A stretch of DNA of 21,864 nt from positions 1 to 21,864 of the forward strand of contig CAUWCT010000060.1 of the NCBI GenBank assembly GCA_963557065.1, written 5' to 3'. The stretch comes from UMGS1370 sp963557065. Lineage in GTDB: Bacteria; Bacillota; Clostridia; Lachnospirales; Lachnospiraceae. The position numbers were made by a program, and so were the translations under genes. The notes beneath the pieces were generated by a model, which had not been told where the DNA came from, did not search any database, and worked only from the letters and a program-made list of their open reading frames with translations. Numbering within the stretch: the stretch's first letter is position 1; every line of letters starts with the position of its first letter. Below, piece after piece: positions 8,312-16,900 of the stretch.

Positions 8312-9703
8312 ATGCTGCAGACAATCGAAGCTGTAAACAGCGCAGTTAATCAGTTTATCTGGGGAGTTCCGGCTATGATTTGCATAATCGGCGTTGGCTT
8401 GTATTTAAGCCTGCGCCTTCGTTTTATCCAAATCCGCCGTTTTCCTTATGCAATGAAGACCACTATCGGAAGAGTATTTCGGAAAAGAGAAGCCTCTGAC
8501 GGAGCCATAACGCCTTTTCAGGCAGTGTGTACGGCTCTTGCAGCCACAGTGGGAACTGGAAATATCGCCGGTGTAGCCGGAGCCATTGCAATCGGAGGTC
8601 CGGGGGCTGTATTCTGGATGTGGGTGTCAGCCATTTTGGGAATGTGCACCAAGTTTTCAGAGGTAACGCTTGCCGTTCATTTTCGGGAAACCAATGAAAA
8701 CGGGGAACTGACAGGCGGTCCTATGTATTACATAAAAAACGGATTGGGGAAGAAATGGCAGTTTCTGGCAGTGCTGTTTTCTGTGTTCGGGATTTTTACA
8801 GTATTTGGAACAGGCAATGCCACGCAGGTTAATACCATTATTGCGGCAATCAATTCAGCCCTTTTTAATTATGGTGTGATTTCAGAAGAGTTTACAAAAA
8901 CAGGCAATCTGATTATGGGCATTATCCTGGCAGTTTTAGTGGGAATGGTGTTGTTAGGAGGAATTAAGCGCATTGGACGGGTAACAGAAAAACTGGTGCC
9001 GTTTATGGCATTGCTGTATATTGTACTGGCTCTCGGAGTCGTGTTTATGAATATTGAGAGAATTCCCCATGTATTTGCATCTATTTTTTACGGCGCTTTT
9101 CATCCGGAAGCGATTACGGGAGGCGCGGTAGGAAGCTTGTTTTTGAGCATGAAGAAAGGGGTTTCCAGAGGGATTTTCTCCAATGAAGCCGGACTGGGAA
9201 CCGGATCCATTGCCCATGCCTGCGCGGATACTAGAAAGCCGGTAAAGCAGGGATTTTTTGGGATTTTTGAGGTGTTTATGGATACCATCCTGATCTGTAC
9301 CCTGACTGCCCTTGTGGTCTTGTGCAGCGGCATCAAAGTGCCTTACGGTATGGATGCAGGCGCAGAACTGACCATTCAGGGATTTACAGCTTCTTATGGA
9401 AACTGGGTTTCTATTTTTACAGCAGTGGCGATGTGCTGCTTTGCATTTTCCACCATTATCGGCTGGGGGCTGTACGGGGCAAGATGCGTAGAATTTTTAT
9501 TTTCATCCAAATTTATCCGGCCGTTTATGGTGATATATTCCCTGGTTTCCATTCTGGGAGCTACCATGGATCTGGGATTGATGTGGAGCATTGCAGATAC
9601 GTTTAACGGCCTGATGGCCATTCCCAACCTGATTGCAGTATTCCTTCTTTCCGGTACAGTGGTAAGGCTGGTAAAGGAATATTTTGAGACAGAGGGGAGA
9701 TAG
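8312..9703 (+). CDS. AGCS-family sodium:alanine (or glycine) symporter
   Basis: This is a 463-residue integral membrane protein that imports small amino acids with sodium ions. The family signature GGPGAVFWMWV lies at about residues 96-106, after the conserved VGTGNIAGVAGAIAIGG segment. Further family stretches are GGPMYYIKNGLG (about 134), VFGTGNATQVNT (about 170) and FSNEAGLGTGSIAHA (about 290). About ten hydrophobic helices are visible. Length and motifs match AlsT/DagA-type carriers; alanine versus glycine cannot be decided. The start has AAGGAG 7 nt upstream. The stop lies 4 bp before the next gene, so translation is probably coupled. Confidence 0.95.
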   Translation: MLQTIEAVNSAVNQFIWGVPAMICIIGVGLYLSLRLRFIQIRRFPYAMKTTIGRVFRKREASDGAITPFQAVCTALAATVGTGNIAGVAGAIAIGGPGAVFWMWVSAILGMCTKFSEVTLAVHFRETNENGELTGGPMYYIKNGLGKKWQFLAVLFSVFGIFTVFGTGNATQVNTIIAAINSALFNYGVISEEFTKTGNLIMGIILAVLVGMVLLGGIKRIGRVTEKLVPFMALLYIVLALGVVFMNIERIPHVFASIFYGAFHPEAITGGAVGSLFLSMKKGVSRGIFSNEAGLGTGSIAHACADTRKPVKQGFFGIFEVFMDTILICTLTALVVLCSGIKVPYGMDAGAELTIQGFTASYGNWVSIFTAVAMCCFAFSTIIGWGLYGARCVEFLFSSKFIRPFMVIYSLVSILGATMDLGLMWSIADTFNGLMAIPNLIAVFLLSGTVVRLVKEYFETEGR

Positions 9704-9707
9704 CAGT

Positions 9708-10019
9708 ATGGAAGGGACGAGACAGGAGTGGCTGACTACAGAGAAGATATGGCCTCTTTTGGAAGCGCATCAGAATCAGATGTTTTATACGGCAAAAGGC
9801 TTAAGCTTCACGTATACGATCCGGGGCGGGGAAATGTTTGTAGACAGGCGCTCCAAGTCAATTACCAGAGCCACAGTGGAAAAAGCCTATGAAAAGCTGA
9901 AAGCAGATAATGGCCAGACCATCCATGGCCCGAAAAAACTCAATGTATTTGGAGCGCCTTATATATGGGCATTGTTTTTGGGACTAAAGCTGATAGTTCC
10001 TAAAGAGATCGGGGATTAA
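9708..10019 (+). CDS. Small protein of unknown function downstream of the symporter
   Basis: This 103-residue protein has no signal peptide. The N-terminal part (EEWLTTEKIWPLLEA-like) is helical, the middle (MFYTAKGLSFTYTIRGGEMFVDRR) looks like a beta hairpin, and the ATVEKAYEKL segment is helical. The C-terminal part (FGAPYIWALFLGLKLI) is hydrophobic but probably too short for a confident membrane helix. The pattern resembles a small nucleic-acid-binding or regulatory fold, but no family is recognised. The ATG at 9708 is used because GAGGGGAG lies about 8 nt upstream and the start is only 4 bp past the symporter stop. Its last 20 bases overlap the tail of the convergent P1 hydrolase gene. 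Confidence 0.8.
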   Translation: MEGTRQEWLTTEKIWPLLEAHQNQMFYTAKGLSFTYTIRGGEMFVDRRSKSITRATVEKAYEKLKADNGQTIHGPKKLNVFGAPYIWALFLGLKLIVPKEIGD

Positions 10020-11013
10020 GATCCCGGGCTGACAAAAATCCATGACTGGATCGGGCCGCTTTTACAGCCCGGTTAATCGCCATGCCTGCTGCGTAGGAGG
10101 CAAGAGTTCCGGCTACATTGATATCAGAGGGGACATCGCCCACAGATACTGCATAGACAGAATCTCCGTCAGCAGTGGTATGAACCGGACGGATGGTGCG
10201 TGCCAGTCCGTTCTGTGCCATGGAAGCCAGTTTGTTTACCTGTGCTTTGGTAAAGGCCCCATTGGTTAATACAGCGCCAATGGTGGTATTTCCTGTAAAC
10301 AGGTTTGGCATTGCAGATACATCTTTTAAAAATTCGTCTTCGGTGGACAGCAGGCCGTCTTGGGCTTCATTTAAAAGCCCGGCAATCTGCTGTCCGTTTT
10401 CAATATCGAAAATATCGCCAAGGGCATTGACTGCCATGACAGCGCCTACTTTTAAGGGACCGGCAGAAATGGCAAATGTTCCGATGCCGCTTTTCATGGC
10501 GCGCTCTGGTCCCCGGTATTTTCCTACTGTACAGCCGCATCCGGCCCCTGCGTTGCCTTCTGAAAGGGAAAGGTTTCCGGTTTCTTTGACGGCTTTTCTG
10601 CAAAGTTCTGCCTGTATACAGGCTTCATAGGCCATCTGGCTGTCCGGGCGGACTCTGCTGTCCCCGATGATCAGATCAAACAGGCTGGACTGGCACACCA
10701 GAGGGACTTTTGTGATTCCCACATCAAATCCAATGTTTCGTTCTTCTAAATACTGCATGACGCCTCCTGCCCCATCCAAACCAAAGGCGGAACCGCCGGA
10801 TAAAAGCAGGGCATGGATGCCTTCTGAAGCTGCCAGCGGGTCAAGAAGAGGCGTTTCTCTGGAGGCAGGGCCGCCGCCCCGGACATCCACTCCGGCAGGA
10901 GAGCAGCGGTCAAACAGCAGAACCGTACATCCTGTGGCAGCTTCTTCGTTTTGGGCATGGCCGACTGTAAAGCCTTCAATACTTAACAAGGGGATTTCTT
11001 TAACATAGTTCAT
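10000..11013 (-). CDS. P1/DmpA-family (S58) self-processing aminopeptidase or amidohydrolase
   Basis: This 337-residue member of the DmpA/P1 family of N-terminal-nucleophile hydrolases resembles enzymes that mature by internal self-cleavage and then remove N-terminal residues or split amides. Family landmarks: early GFTVGHAQ with GCTVLLFD, the RGGGPASRET motif (about 45-54), HALLLSGGSAFGLD (68-80), and GNAGAGCGCTVGKYRG (153-168). The self-cleavage site is GNTTIGAVLTN (241-251), so the nucleophile is most likely Thr243 after Asn242. This is the Asn-Thr arrangement I recall for the pantetheine hydrolase ThnT, rather than the Gly-Ser of DmpA. The segment IRPVHTTADGDSVYAVS closes the active site. 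There is no signal peptide. Start: GGAGG 7 nt upstream. It overlaps the ECF gene by 4 bp (ATGA), and its tail overlaps the opposing gene. Confidence 0.93.
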   Translation of the reverse strand: MNYVKEIPLLSIEGFTVGHAQNEEAATGCTVLLFDRCSPAGVDVRGGGPASRETPLLDPLAASEGIHALLLSGGSAFGLDGAGGVMQYLEERNIGFDVGITKVPLVCQSSLFDLIIGDSRVRPDSQMAYEACIQAELCRKAVKETGNLSLSEGNAGAGCGCTVGKYRGPERAMKSGIGTFAISAGPLKVGAVMAVNALGDIFDIENGQQIAGLLNEAQDGLLSTEDEFLKDVSAMPNLFTGNTTIGAVLTNGAFTKAQVNKLASMAQNGLARTIRPVHTTADGDSVYAVSVGDVPSDINVAGTLASYAAGMAINRAVKAARSSHGFLSARDLNPRSL

Positions 11014-11666
11014 GAATATACCTCCCTGGATTTTAAAATCAGAAGAACCTTTGTGATTGCCTGGGTTAAGATGGCAGCAATGAGCGCTTCCGGGATTCCA
11101 TTTATGCCGATCACTCCCATAATTACTCCGGAAAGCATAGAAGGACTGGTCCCTCCTGCCATTGCATACTGGTCTTTAAACAGCAGATAGATCAGGGACA
11201 TGACCCCTGCCGTATTGGTAAGGGAACCTGAAAATCCGGCGGCAAACAGTGAAAGGGACAGATTTTTAGTGTGTTTTTTTAAAAACAAAAAGACCCATCC
11301 GGCGATCAGTCCAATGAGAATTCTGGGGACGATGGCCACGATTAAGCTGTTTATTCCGCCATGAAACTGAGGACTGAAACTGTAAAACGGCGTAAATACA
11401 AATGAGGTGATGTTGGGCTGAATCGTGGCTTTTACCACGCTGGTAAGGCCAAAGATTCCGCCTAATACGGCGCCTGTTTTCGGCCCCAGAAGACAGGCGC
11501 CGATGATGACCGGAATATGCATGGTCGTGGCATTCATAAAGGGCAGAGGAATATAACCCAGGGGCGTGAATGCCATGACGATCATAATCCCGGTCAAAAG
11601 GGCTGTCTGGGTCAGATGGAGCGCATGGCTGTGTACGGGTATCTGTCTGGTTGCTTTTTTATTCAA
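11010..11666 (-). CDS. ECF transporter substrate-binding (S) component, TTG start
   Basis: This 218-residue membrane protein has about six hydrophobic helices (near residues 16-36, 45-62, 64-80, 105-130, 138-160 and 185-212). The short motif pattern is that of ECF vitamin-uptake S components (MHIPVIIGACLLGPKTGAVLGG near 49-70), the subunits that bind the vitamin and join a shared EcfA/EcfA'/EcfT module. The substrate cannot be read off; it could be pantothenate-like, given the neighbouring hydrolase. Start choice: on the minus strand AGGAGGG lies 6 nt before a TTG at 11664-11666, whereas the in-frame ATG 21 nt upstream has no site. It overlaps the hydrolase gene by 4 bp. No energising genes are in the window. 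Confidence 0.9.
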   Translation of the reverse strand: MNKKATRQIPVHSHALHLTQTALLTGIMIVMAFTPLGYIPLPFMNATTMHIPVIIGACLLGPKTGAVLGGIFGLTSVVKATIQPNITSFVFTPFYSFSPQFHGGINSLIVAIVPRILIGLIAGWVFLFLKKHTKNLSLSLFAAGFSGSLTNTAGVMSLIYLLFKDQYAMAGGTSPSMLSGVIMGVIGINGIPEALIAAILTQAITKVLLILKSREVYS

Positions 11667-11669
11667 TTT

Positions 11670-11760
11670 TTTCCCTCCTGCTGGCATCCCGTTTTGCGGG
11701 TACGCCGCGTATTGATTCCTTTTGCCGGAATCTGAGCATATTGTACGGCCAGGCGGGAAA
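11670..11760 (-). promoter_or_regulatory. Foldable leader that could hide the ribosome binding site of the ECF gene
   Basis: On the minus strand TTTCCC-GCC-TGGC (11748-11760) is complementary to GCCA-GCA-GG-A-GGGAAA (11670-11685), which contains the AGGAGGG site. Between the arms are two hairpins: GATTCC/GGAATC (11714-11719 with 11727-11732) and CCCG/CGGG (11688-11691 with 11697-11700), both with a GCAAAA-containing loop. This looks like a riboswitch-type multibranch fold, but it matches no class I know. A good promoter (TTGCAA-17-TACAAT, 11740-11768) overlaps the 5' arm. If that promoter is used, the transcript starts near 11732 and only the two hairpins remain. Confidence 0.35.
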
Positions 11761-11768
11761 GATTGCAA
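11740..11768 (-). promoter_or_regulatory. Probable promoter of the ECF S component and P1 hydrolase genes
   Basis: Minus strand: TTGCAA (11763-11768), a 17-nt spacer, TACAAT (11740-11745). The -35 is identical to that of the tRNA-Leu promoter. The predicted start near 11732 would put the GATTCC/GGAATC hairpin at the very 5' end of the message. Confidence 0.55.
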
Positions 11769-11806
11769 GAAAAATTTTCAGATTGGAAAATCTATGAAAA
11801 ATAATA

Positions 11807-11835
11807 TTGATTTCTATAATAATATCTAGTATATT
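11807..11835 (+). promoter_or_regulatory. Possible promoter of plsX
   Basis: TTGATT (11807-11812), 17-nt gap, TATATT (11830-11835), 32 nt before the plsX start. The region is very AT-rich, so chance matches are easy; no FapR- or FabT-type palindrome was recognised. Confidence 0.4.
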
Positions 11836-11867
11836 ATGTTGTAGATTAGCCGAAAGGAGAATCACAT

Positions 11868-12881
11868 ATGATTACAGTAGCGGTAGACGCTATGGGTGGA
11901 GACTATGCGCCGTCCCAGATGGTGGCCGGAGCGATTGCTGCCGTCCGTTTACGAAAGGATATCAAAGTAGTCCTGGTAGGCCGCAGAGAAGATGTGGAAA
12001 AGGAACTGGCTGGAAAAGAGTATCCCCATGACCAGATTGAGATTGTCCATGCCTCTGAGGTCATTGCCACCGAGGAGCCGCCGGTTCATGCCATCCGCAG
12101 AAAGAAGGATTCCTCTATTGTTGTGGGAATGAACCTGGTGAAAAAAAATGAAGCGGATGCATTTGTGTCAGCCGGCAGTTCCGGTGCCATTTTAGTCGGC
12201 GGCCAGGTGATTGTGGGAAGGATTAAGGGAGTGGAGAGACCGCCTCTTGCGCCTCTCATTCCAACAGAAAAGGGAGTTTCCCTCCTCATTGACTGCGGAG
12301 CCAATGTAGATGCAAGGCCGTCTCATCTGGTACAGTTTGCCCGTATGGGCTCCATTTACATGGAACATGTTTTAGGAGTAAAGAATCCGAGAGTAGCCAT
12401 TGTCAACATCGGCGCAGAGGAAGAAAAGGGAAATGCGCTGGTAAAGGAGACGTTCCCCCTTTTAAAAGAGTGCAGGGATATTCACTTTACCGGAAGTATT
12501 GAGGCCAGAGAGATTCCTCATGGAGGAGCAGATGTTATCGTCTGCGAGGCTTTTGTAGGCAACGTTATCTTAAAGCTTTATGAAGGCGTAGGGGCCACTC
12601 TTATCAGCAAAGTGAAATCCGGCATGATGACCAGTTTAAGAAGCAAGATAGGAGCGCTTCTTGTTAAGCCGGCATTAAAGGAAACATTAAAAGCATTTGA
12701 TGCAAGCCAGTACGGCGGAGCTCCTTTGCTGGGATTAAACGGCCTGGTAGTAAAGACTCATGGCAATTCCAAAGCCAATGAGGTCTGCAATTCCATTATT
12801 CAGTGTGTTACCTTTAAAGAACAGGGTATCAATGAAAAAATCAAAGAAAGTCTCGCAGCAGAGACCAACGAATCAAATTAG
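11868..12881 (+). CDS. plsX: Phosphate acyltransferase PlsX
   Basis: PlsX makes acyl-phosphate from acyl-ACP for phospholipid synthesis and acts at the cytosolic face of the membrane. The 337 residues match family length. Characteristic stretches: ITVAVDAMGGDYAPSQMV (N-terminus), EPPVHAIRRKKDSSIVVG (about 70-90), SAGSSGAILVGG (about 102-113), LIDCGANVDARP (about 141-152) and the C-terminal YGGAPLLGLNGLVVKTHG. The start codon follows AAAGGAG by 7 nt. It heads a plus-strand run with acpP 12 bp behind it, fitting its use of acyl-ACP. Unlike the common order, no yceD or rpmF lies upstream; a divergent ECF gene does. Confidence 0.97.
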   Translation: MITVAVDAMGGDYAPSQMVAGAIAAVRLRKDIKVVLVGRREDVEKELAGKEYPHDQIEIVHASEVIATEEPPVHAIRRKKDSSIVVGMNLVKKNEADAFVSAGSSGAILVGGQVIVGRIKGVERPPLAPLIPTEKGVSLLIDCGANVDARPSHLVQFARMGSIYMEHVLGVKNPRVAIVNIGAEEEKGNALVKETFPLLKECRDIHFTGSIEAREIPHGGADVIVCEAFVGNVILKLYEGVGATLISKVKSGMMTSLRSKIGALLVKPALKETLKAFDASQYGGAPLLGLNGLVVKTHGNSKANEVCNSIIQCVTFKEQGINEKIKESLAAETNESN

Positions 12882-12893
12882 GGAGGATGCAAC

Positions 12894-13124
12894 ATGGAAT
12901 TCGAGAAACTGCAGAACATTATCGCGGAGGTATTAAACATTGAGCCGGAGGAGGTAACCATGACTTCTACATTTGTAGATGACTTAGGCGCTGATTCTCT
13001 GGACATTTTCCAGATTATTATGGGCATTGAGGAAGAGTTTGACATTAAAATTCCGGATGATGCCGCTGAGCATATCGTTTCTGTAGGCGATGCTGTAGAG
13101 CAGATTAAAAACGCAATAAACTAA
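12894..13124 (+). CDS. acpP: Acyl carrier protein
   Basis: This is the 76-residue carrier of growing acyl chains in fatty acid synthesis. The phosphopantetheine attachment site is Ser35 in GADSLDIFQII. The protein is acidic, has the four-helix ACP length, and ends with a typical QIKNAIN helix. The start codon has GGGAGG upstream. The segment after the DSLD motif reads IFQIIMGIEEEFD where the common form is xVELxMxLEEEF, so a helix II Glu is replaced by Gln40; this is unusual but within ACP variation. It follows plsX by 12 bp, and a terminator-like hairpin stands between it and rnc. Confidence 0.97.
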   Translation: MEFEKLQNIIAEVLNIEPEEVTMTSTFVDDLGADSLDIFQIIMGIEEEFDIKIPDDAAEHIVSVGDAVEQIKNAIN

Positions 13125-13136
13125 GAAATGAAAAGC

Positions 13137-13170
13137 AAAAGAGGCTGTCCGGTGGCGCGGCCTCTTTTTT
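13137..13170 (+). terminator. Terminator-like hairpin between acpP and rnc
   Basis: AAAAGAGG (13137-13144) pairs with CCTCTTTT (13161-13168), with extra CCG/CGG pairing inside and a T-run ending at 13170. It lies 12 nt after the acpP stop and just before the rnc ribosome binding site. It probably gives partial termination, lowering rnc and smc relative to acpP. Confidence 0.75.
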
Positions 13171-13188
13171 GAGTAAAAGGAGGATCTG

Positions 13189-13911
13189 ATGAAACAGACG
13201 CAAGAGAATTTAGAGCAGATAATTGGGTATCAGTTTTGTGATAAAAATCTGCTCACCCAGGCCCTTACCCACAGTTCTTATGCCAATGAACACAGAATGG
13301 ACAAGCTGTGCTGCAATGAACGCCTGGAGTTTTTAGGAGACGCCGTACTGGAAGTCGTGTCCAGCGACTTTTTGTTTCACCGGTTTCCTGACATGCCTGA
13401 GGGAAATTTAACCAAGACCAGGGCCAGCATGGTCTGCGAACCCACTCTGGCTTACTGCGCCAGGGAGATTTCTTTAGGAGAATATCTGCTTTTGGGAAAG
13501 GGAGAGGATGCGACCGGCGGAAGAATGCGGGAATCCATTGTCTCGGATGCGCTGGAGGCAGTAATCGGTGCAATTTATCTGGATGGTGGTCTTGCTAATG
13601 CAAAAGAGTTTATTTACCGATTTGTATTAAATGACATGGAGCACAAGCAACTCTTTTATGATAGCAAGACTATCCTGCAGGAACTGGTGCAGAGTATGGG
13701 AGAAGTTCCTCTTTCTTATGAGATTTTAAAAGAAGAGGGACCGGATCACAACAAAGTATTTGAAGTAAGGGCTGTGCTGGGAGGCAAAGAGATTGGCCGG
13801 GGAACCGGAAGGACCAAAAAGGCAGCCGAGCAGACAGCTGCATATAAAGCAATCCTGACTTTAAAAGGCAAATCAGAAGCTTCTTTGCAGGCAGGTGACG
13901 TATGTATTTAA
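13189..13911 (+). CDS. rnc: Ribonuclease III
   Basis: This 240-residue enzyme cleaves double-stranded RNA in rRNA and mRNA processing. The catalytic domain carries the signature NERLEFLGDAVLE (43-55), with acidic residues Glu44, Glu47 and Asp51, and SDALEAVIGAIYLDGG (119-134), with Asp120 and Glu123. The double-stranded RNA-binding domain follows (about 160-229: DSKTILQELVQ, then GKEIGRGTGRTKKAAEQTAA). The start is 7 nt behind AGGAGG. Its last 10 bases overlap the start of smc, in another frame, so smc translation is probably coupled to it. Confidence 0.97.
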   Translation: MKQTQENLEQIIGYQFCDKNLLTQALTHSSYANEHRMDKLCCNERLEFLGDAVLEVVSSDFLFHRFPDMPEGNLTKTRASMVCEPTLAYCAREISLGEYLLLGKGEDATGGRMRESIVSDALEAVIGAIYLDGGLANAKEFIYRFVLNDMEHKQLFYDSKTILQELVQSMGEVPLSYEILKEEGPDHNKVFEVRAVLGGKEIGRGTGRTKKAAEQTAAYKAILTLKGKSEASLQAGDVCI

Positions 13912-16900
13912 AAAGTATTGAAATTCAGGGATTTAAGTCCTTTGCCAACAAAATTGTTTTTGAGTTTCACAATGGGATTACCGGAATTGTGGGGCCAAAC
14001 GGTTCCGGTAAAAGCAATGTAGCCGATGCGGTCCGCTGGGTGCTGGGAGAACAGAGAGTAAAGCAGCTTAGGGGCGCTTCCATGCAGGATGTCATTTTTT
14101 CCGGAACCGAGATGCGAAAACCCCAGGGATTTGCCTATGTGGCCATTACTTTAGACAACGGGGATCATAAACTTGCCATTGAGTACGACGAGGTGACGGT
14201 TTCCAGGCGTCTGTACCGCTCAGGAGAAAGTGAATACCGGATTAACGGAAGCCCCTGCCGGTTAAAAGATATTAATGAACTGTTCTACGATACCGGTATT
14301 GGAAAAGAAGGGTATTCCATTATCGGACAGGGACAGATTGACAAGATTTTAAGCGGAAAGCCGGAAGAGCGCAGGGAACTGTTTGACGAGGCGGCCGGCA
14401 TTGTAAAGTTTAAAAGGCGCAAGGAGATTGCTCAGAAAAAACTGGAGGACGAGCGCCAGAGTCTGGTTCGGGTAAACGATATTTTAAGCGAACTGGAAAA
14501 GCAGGTAGGACCATTGGAAAAGCAGTCTTTAACTGCGAGAGAGTATCTGCGGTTAAAAGAAGAGTTAAAGCATCTGGACGTCAATCTTTTTTTCGCAGAA
14601 ACGAATGGGTTAAAAGAGCAGATTGGAACGATTTCCAAAAATGAGGACATTGTGTCCCAGGACTTAACCAGAGTAAAAAAAGAGGCGGAAACAATCCGCA
14701 GTGAATACGAAGTTCTGGAGGCATCCCTGGGAGCTTTGGATGAAAAAGTAACAGCAAGCCGCAGCGCCCAGGAGCAAAAACGGCTGCAGCGGGGGAATTT
14801 GGAAGGGCAGATTAATGTATTAAAAGAACAGATTAATACAGAACGGATGAATGCAGAGCACATCCGGCACAGAATGGAATCCATTCAGACAGAGATTGCC
14901 CAGCGGGAAGGAGAGATTTCAGGATACGAAACAGAAAAAAAGGAAGTGTCCCTTCAGGTGTCAAAGGTTTTGGAGCGCCGGAAAGAAGCGGAAATCTCCC
15001 TGATGGAAAAAGACACGTGGATTGGGGACACAGAATCCAATCTGGAAACCCTGAAGCAGTCGGTAATTGACACATTAAATGAAAAAGCTTCTGTAAATGC
15101 CAGAGATCAGCGATATGAGGCAATGCTTGAGCAGGTCAATATGCGGCGGGCCGAGGTAAGTCAGAAACTTTTAAAGAGCAAAAGCGATGAGTCGGTTCAG
15201 GATGAGCAGATTGCAGAGAAGCAGACAAAGTTAAAGGAGATTGATCAGGCGATTCAGGCAGTTCTGCTCCATGAGACAGAACTGGAAGAACAGGAAAATT
15301 CCGCTTCCGGCAAAGTCAGGAAGCTTAACGGACTGCTTTCAGAATACCAGCAGACCTATCACAGAACCAATACCAGGCTGGAATCTTTGCGGAATCTGGC
15401 AGAGCGCTACGAAGGGTACGGACAGAGCATCCGCCGCGTCATGGAAGTAAAAGACCGGGTTCAGGGAATTCATGGCGTTGTAGCGGATTTGATTACATCT
15501 GAAAAAAAATATGAGGTGGCAATCGAGACCGCTTTAGGCGGAAGCATTCAAAACATTGTGACCGATTCAGAAGAGACAGCCAAGAACCTGATTGAATATT
15601 TAAAGAAAAATAAGTTTGGCCGGGCAACGTTTCTTCCGCTTACCAGCATTGGCAACCGGGCTGTGTTTACCCAGGAAAAAGCCCTGACGGAAAAAGGCGT
15701 ATTGGGACTGGCCAATGAACTGGTAAAAGCGGACAGACAGTATGAGGGACTGTTAAAATATCTGTTGGGACGGGTTGTGGTAGTAGATACCATTGACAAT
15801 GCCATTGCTCTTTCCAGAAAATACCAGTATTCTCTCAGGATCGTTACCCTGGAAGGGGAACTGTTAAATGCCGGAGGTTCCATGACAGGCGGCGCTTTCA
15901 AAAATACCAGCAATCTGTTGGGAAGAAAGCGGGAGATTGAAGAACTGGAACATTCCTGTAAACAGGTTTTGATAGAAATTGACAAAACCAATGAAAGTCT
16001 GGTGTCTGAAGAACAGCGGTTAAAGGACTTAAATGAAGAACTGGGGCAGAGCCGCAAAAAGAAACAGGATTTGTATCTGGACCAGAATACCATCCGTCTT
16101 GGAATCAGCCAGCTGGAAAACAGGAAAGCAGAGATCGCAGAATCAGCTTCCGACATGGTGACAGAGCACAGGCAGCTGGAGGAACAGGCAAAAGAGATTG
16201 CAGACAGCAGAGCCAGGTTAAAAGAAGAAACCAGTCAGCTGGAAGAGCAGGGAAAAAAACATCAGGAGGAGATAAAAACGCTCTCGGATGTATTGGAAAA
16301 TGGCCGCAAAGAAAGGGAAATTCTGGCAAAAGATCTGGCGGCTGTCCAAATGGAAGCGGCAGGACTTGGGCAAAAGGACAATTTTTTAAAGGAAAATATC
16401 CGAAGAGTCTACGAAGAAATCCAAAAGGTAAAGGAAGAACTGTCCGGCCTTTCAAAAGGAAGCGGGGAGAGCGGACTTGCCATTTTGGGAAAAGAAGAGG
16501 AGATTTCCCGGATTGAACAGGAAATTCTGGACGGGGATCGCCTGTTAGAAACCTTAAATCAGGAAATTTCAGACTTGTCCCGGGAAAAGGAAGAGACGGC
16601 CAGGAGGCAAAAAGGATTTTTTGAAAAGAGAGAGGAATTGTCCAGACAGGTATCAGATTTGGACAAGGAACTGTTCCGCCTTCAGTCCCAAAAGGAAAAG
16701 TTGGAGGAACGTCTGGAATCCTGCGCAGCTTATATGTGGAATGAATATGAGCTGACCTATACCGGGGCAGAAGAACTGCGGGATGAAACCCCTGTTTCTG
16801 TACCGGAGATGAAAAAGGAGATTGAAGGGGTAAAGACACAGATTAAAGGGTTGGGAAATGTCAATGTCAACGCCATTGAGGACTATAAAGAAGTATCGGA

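Noticed and set aside
11770..11800. Imperfect palindrome AGATT-GGAA-AATCT between plsX and the ECF gene, considered as a FapR or FabT operator
   Set aside because: It does not match the FapR or FabT consensus I know and is short enough to occur by chance in such AT-rich DNA.
16105..16839. 244-codon minus-strand frame inside smc
   Set aside because: Composition is Pro/Phe/Leu-rich because it is the complement of Glu/Lys-rich coiled coil; no family features.
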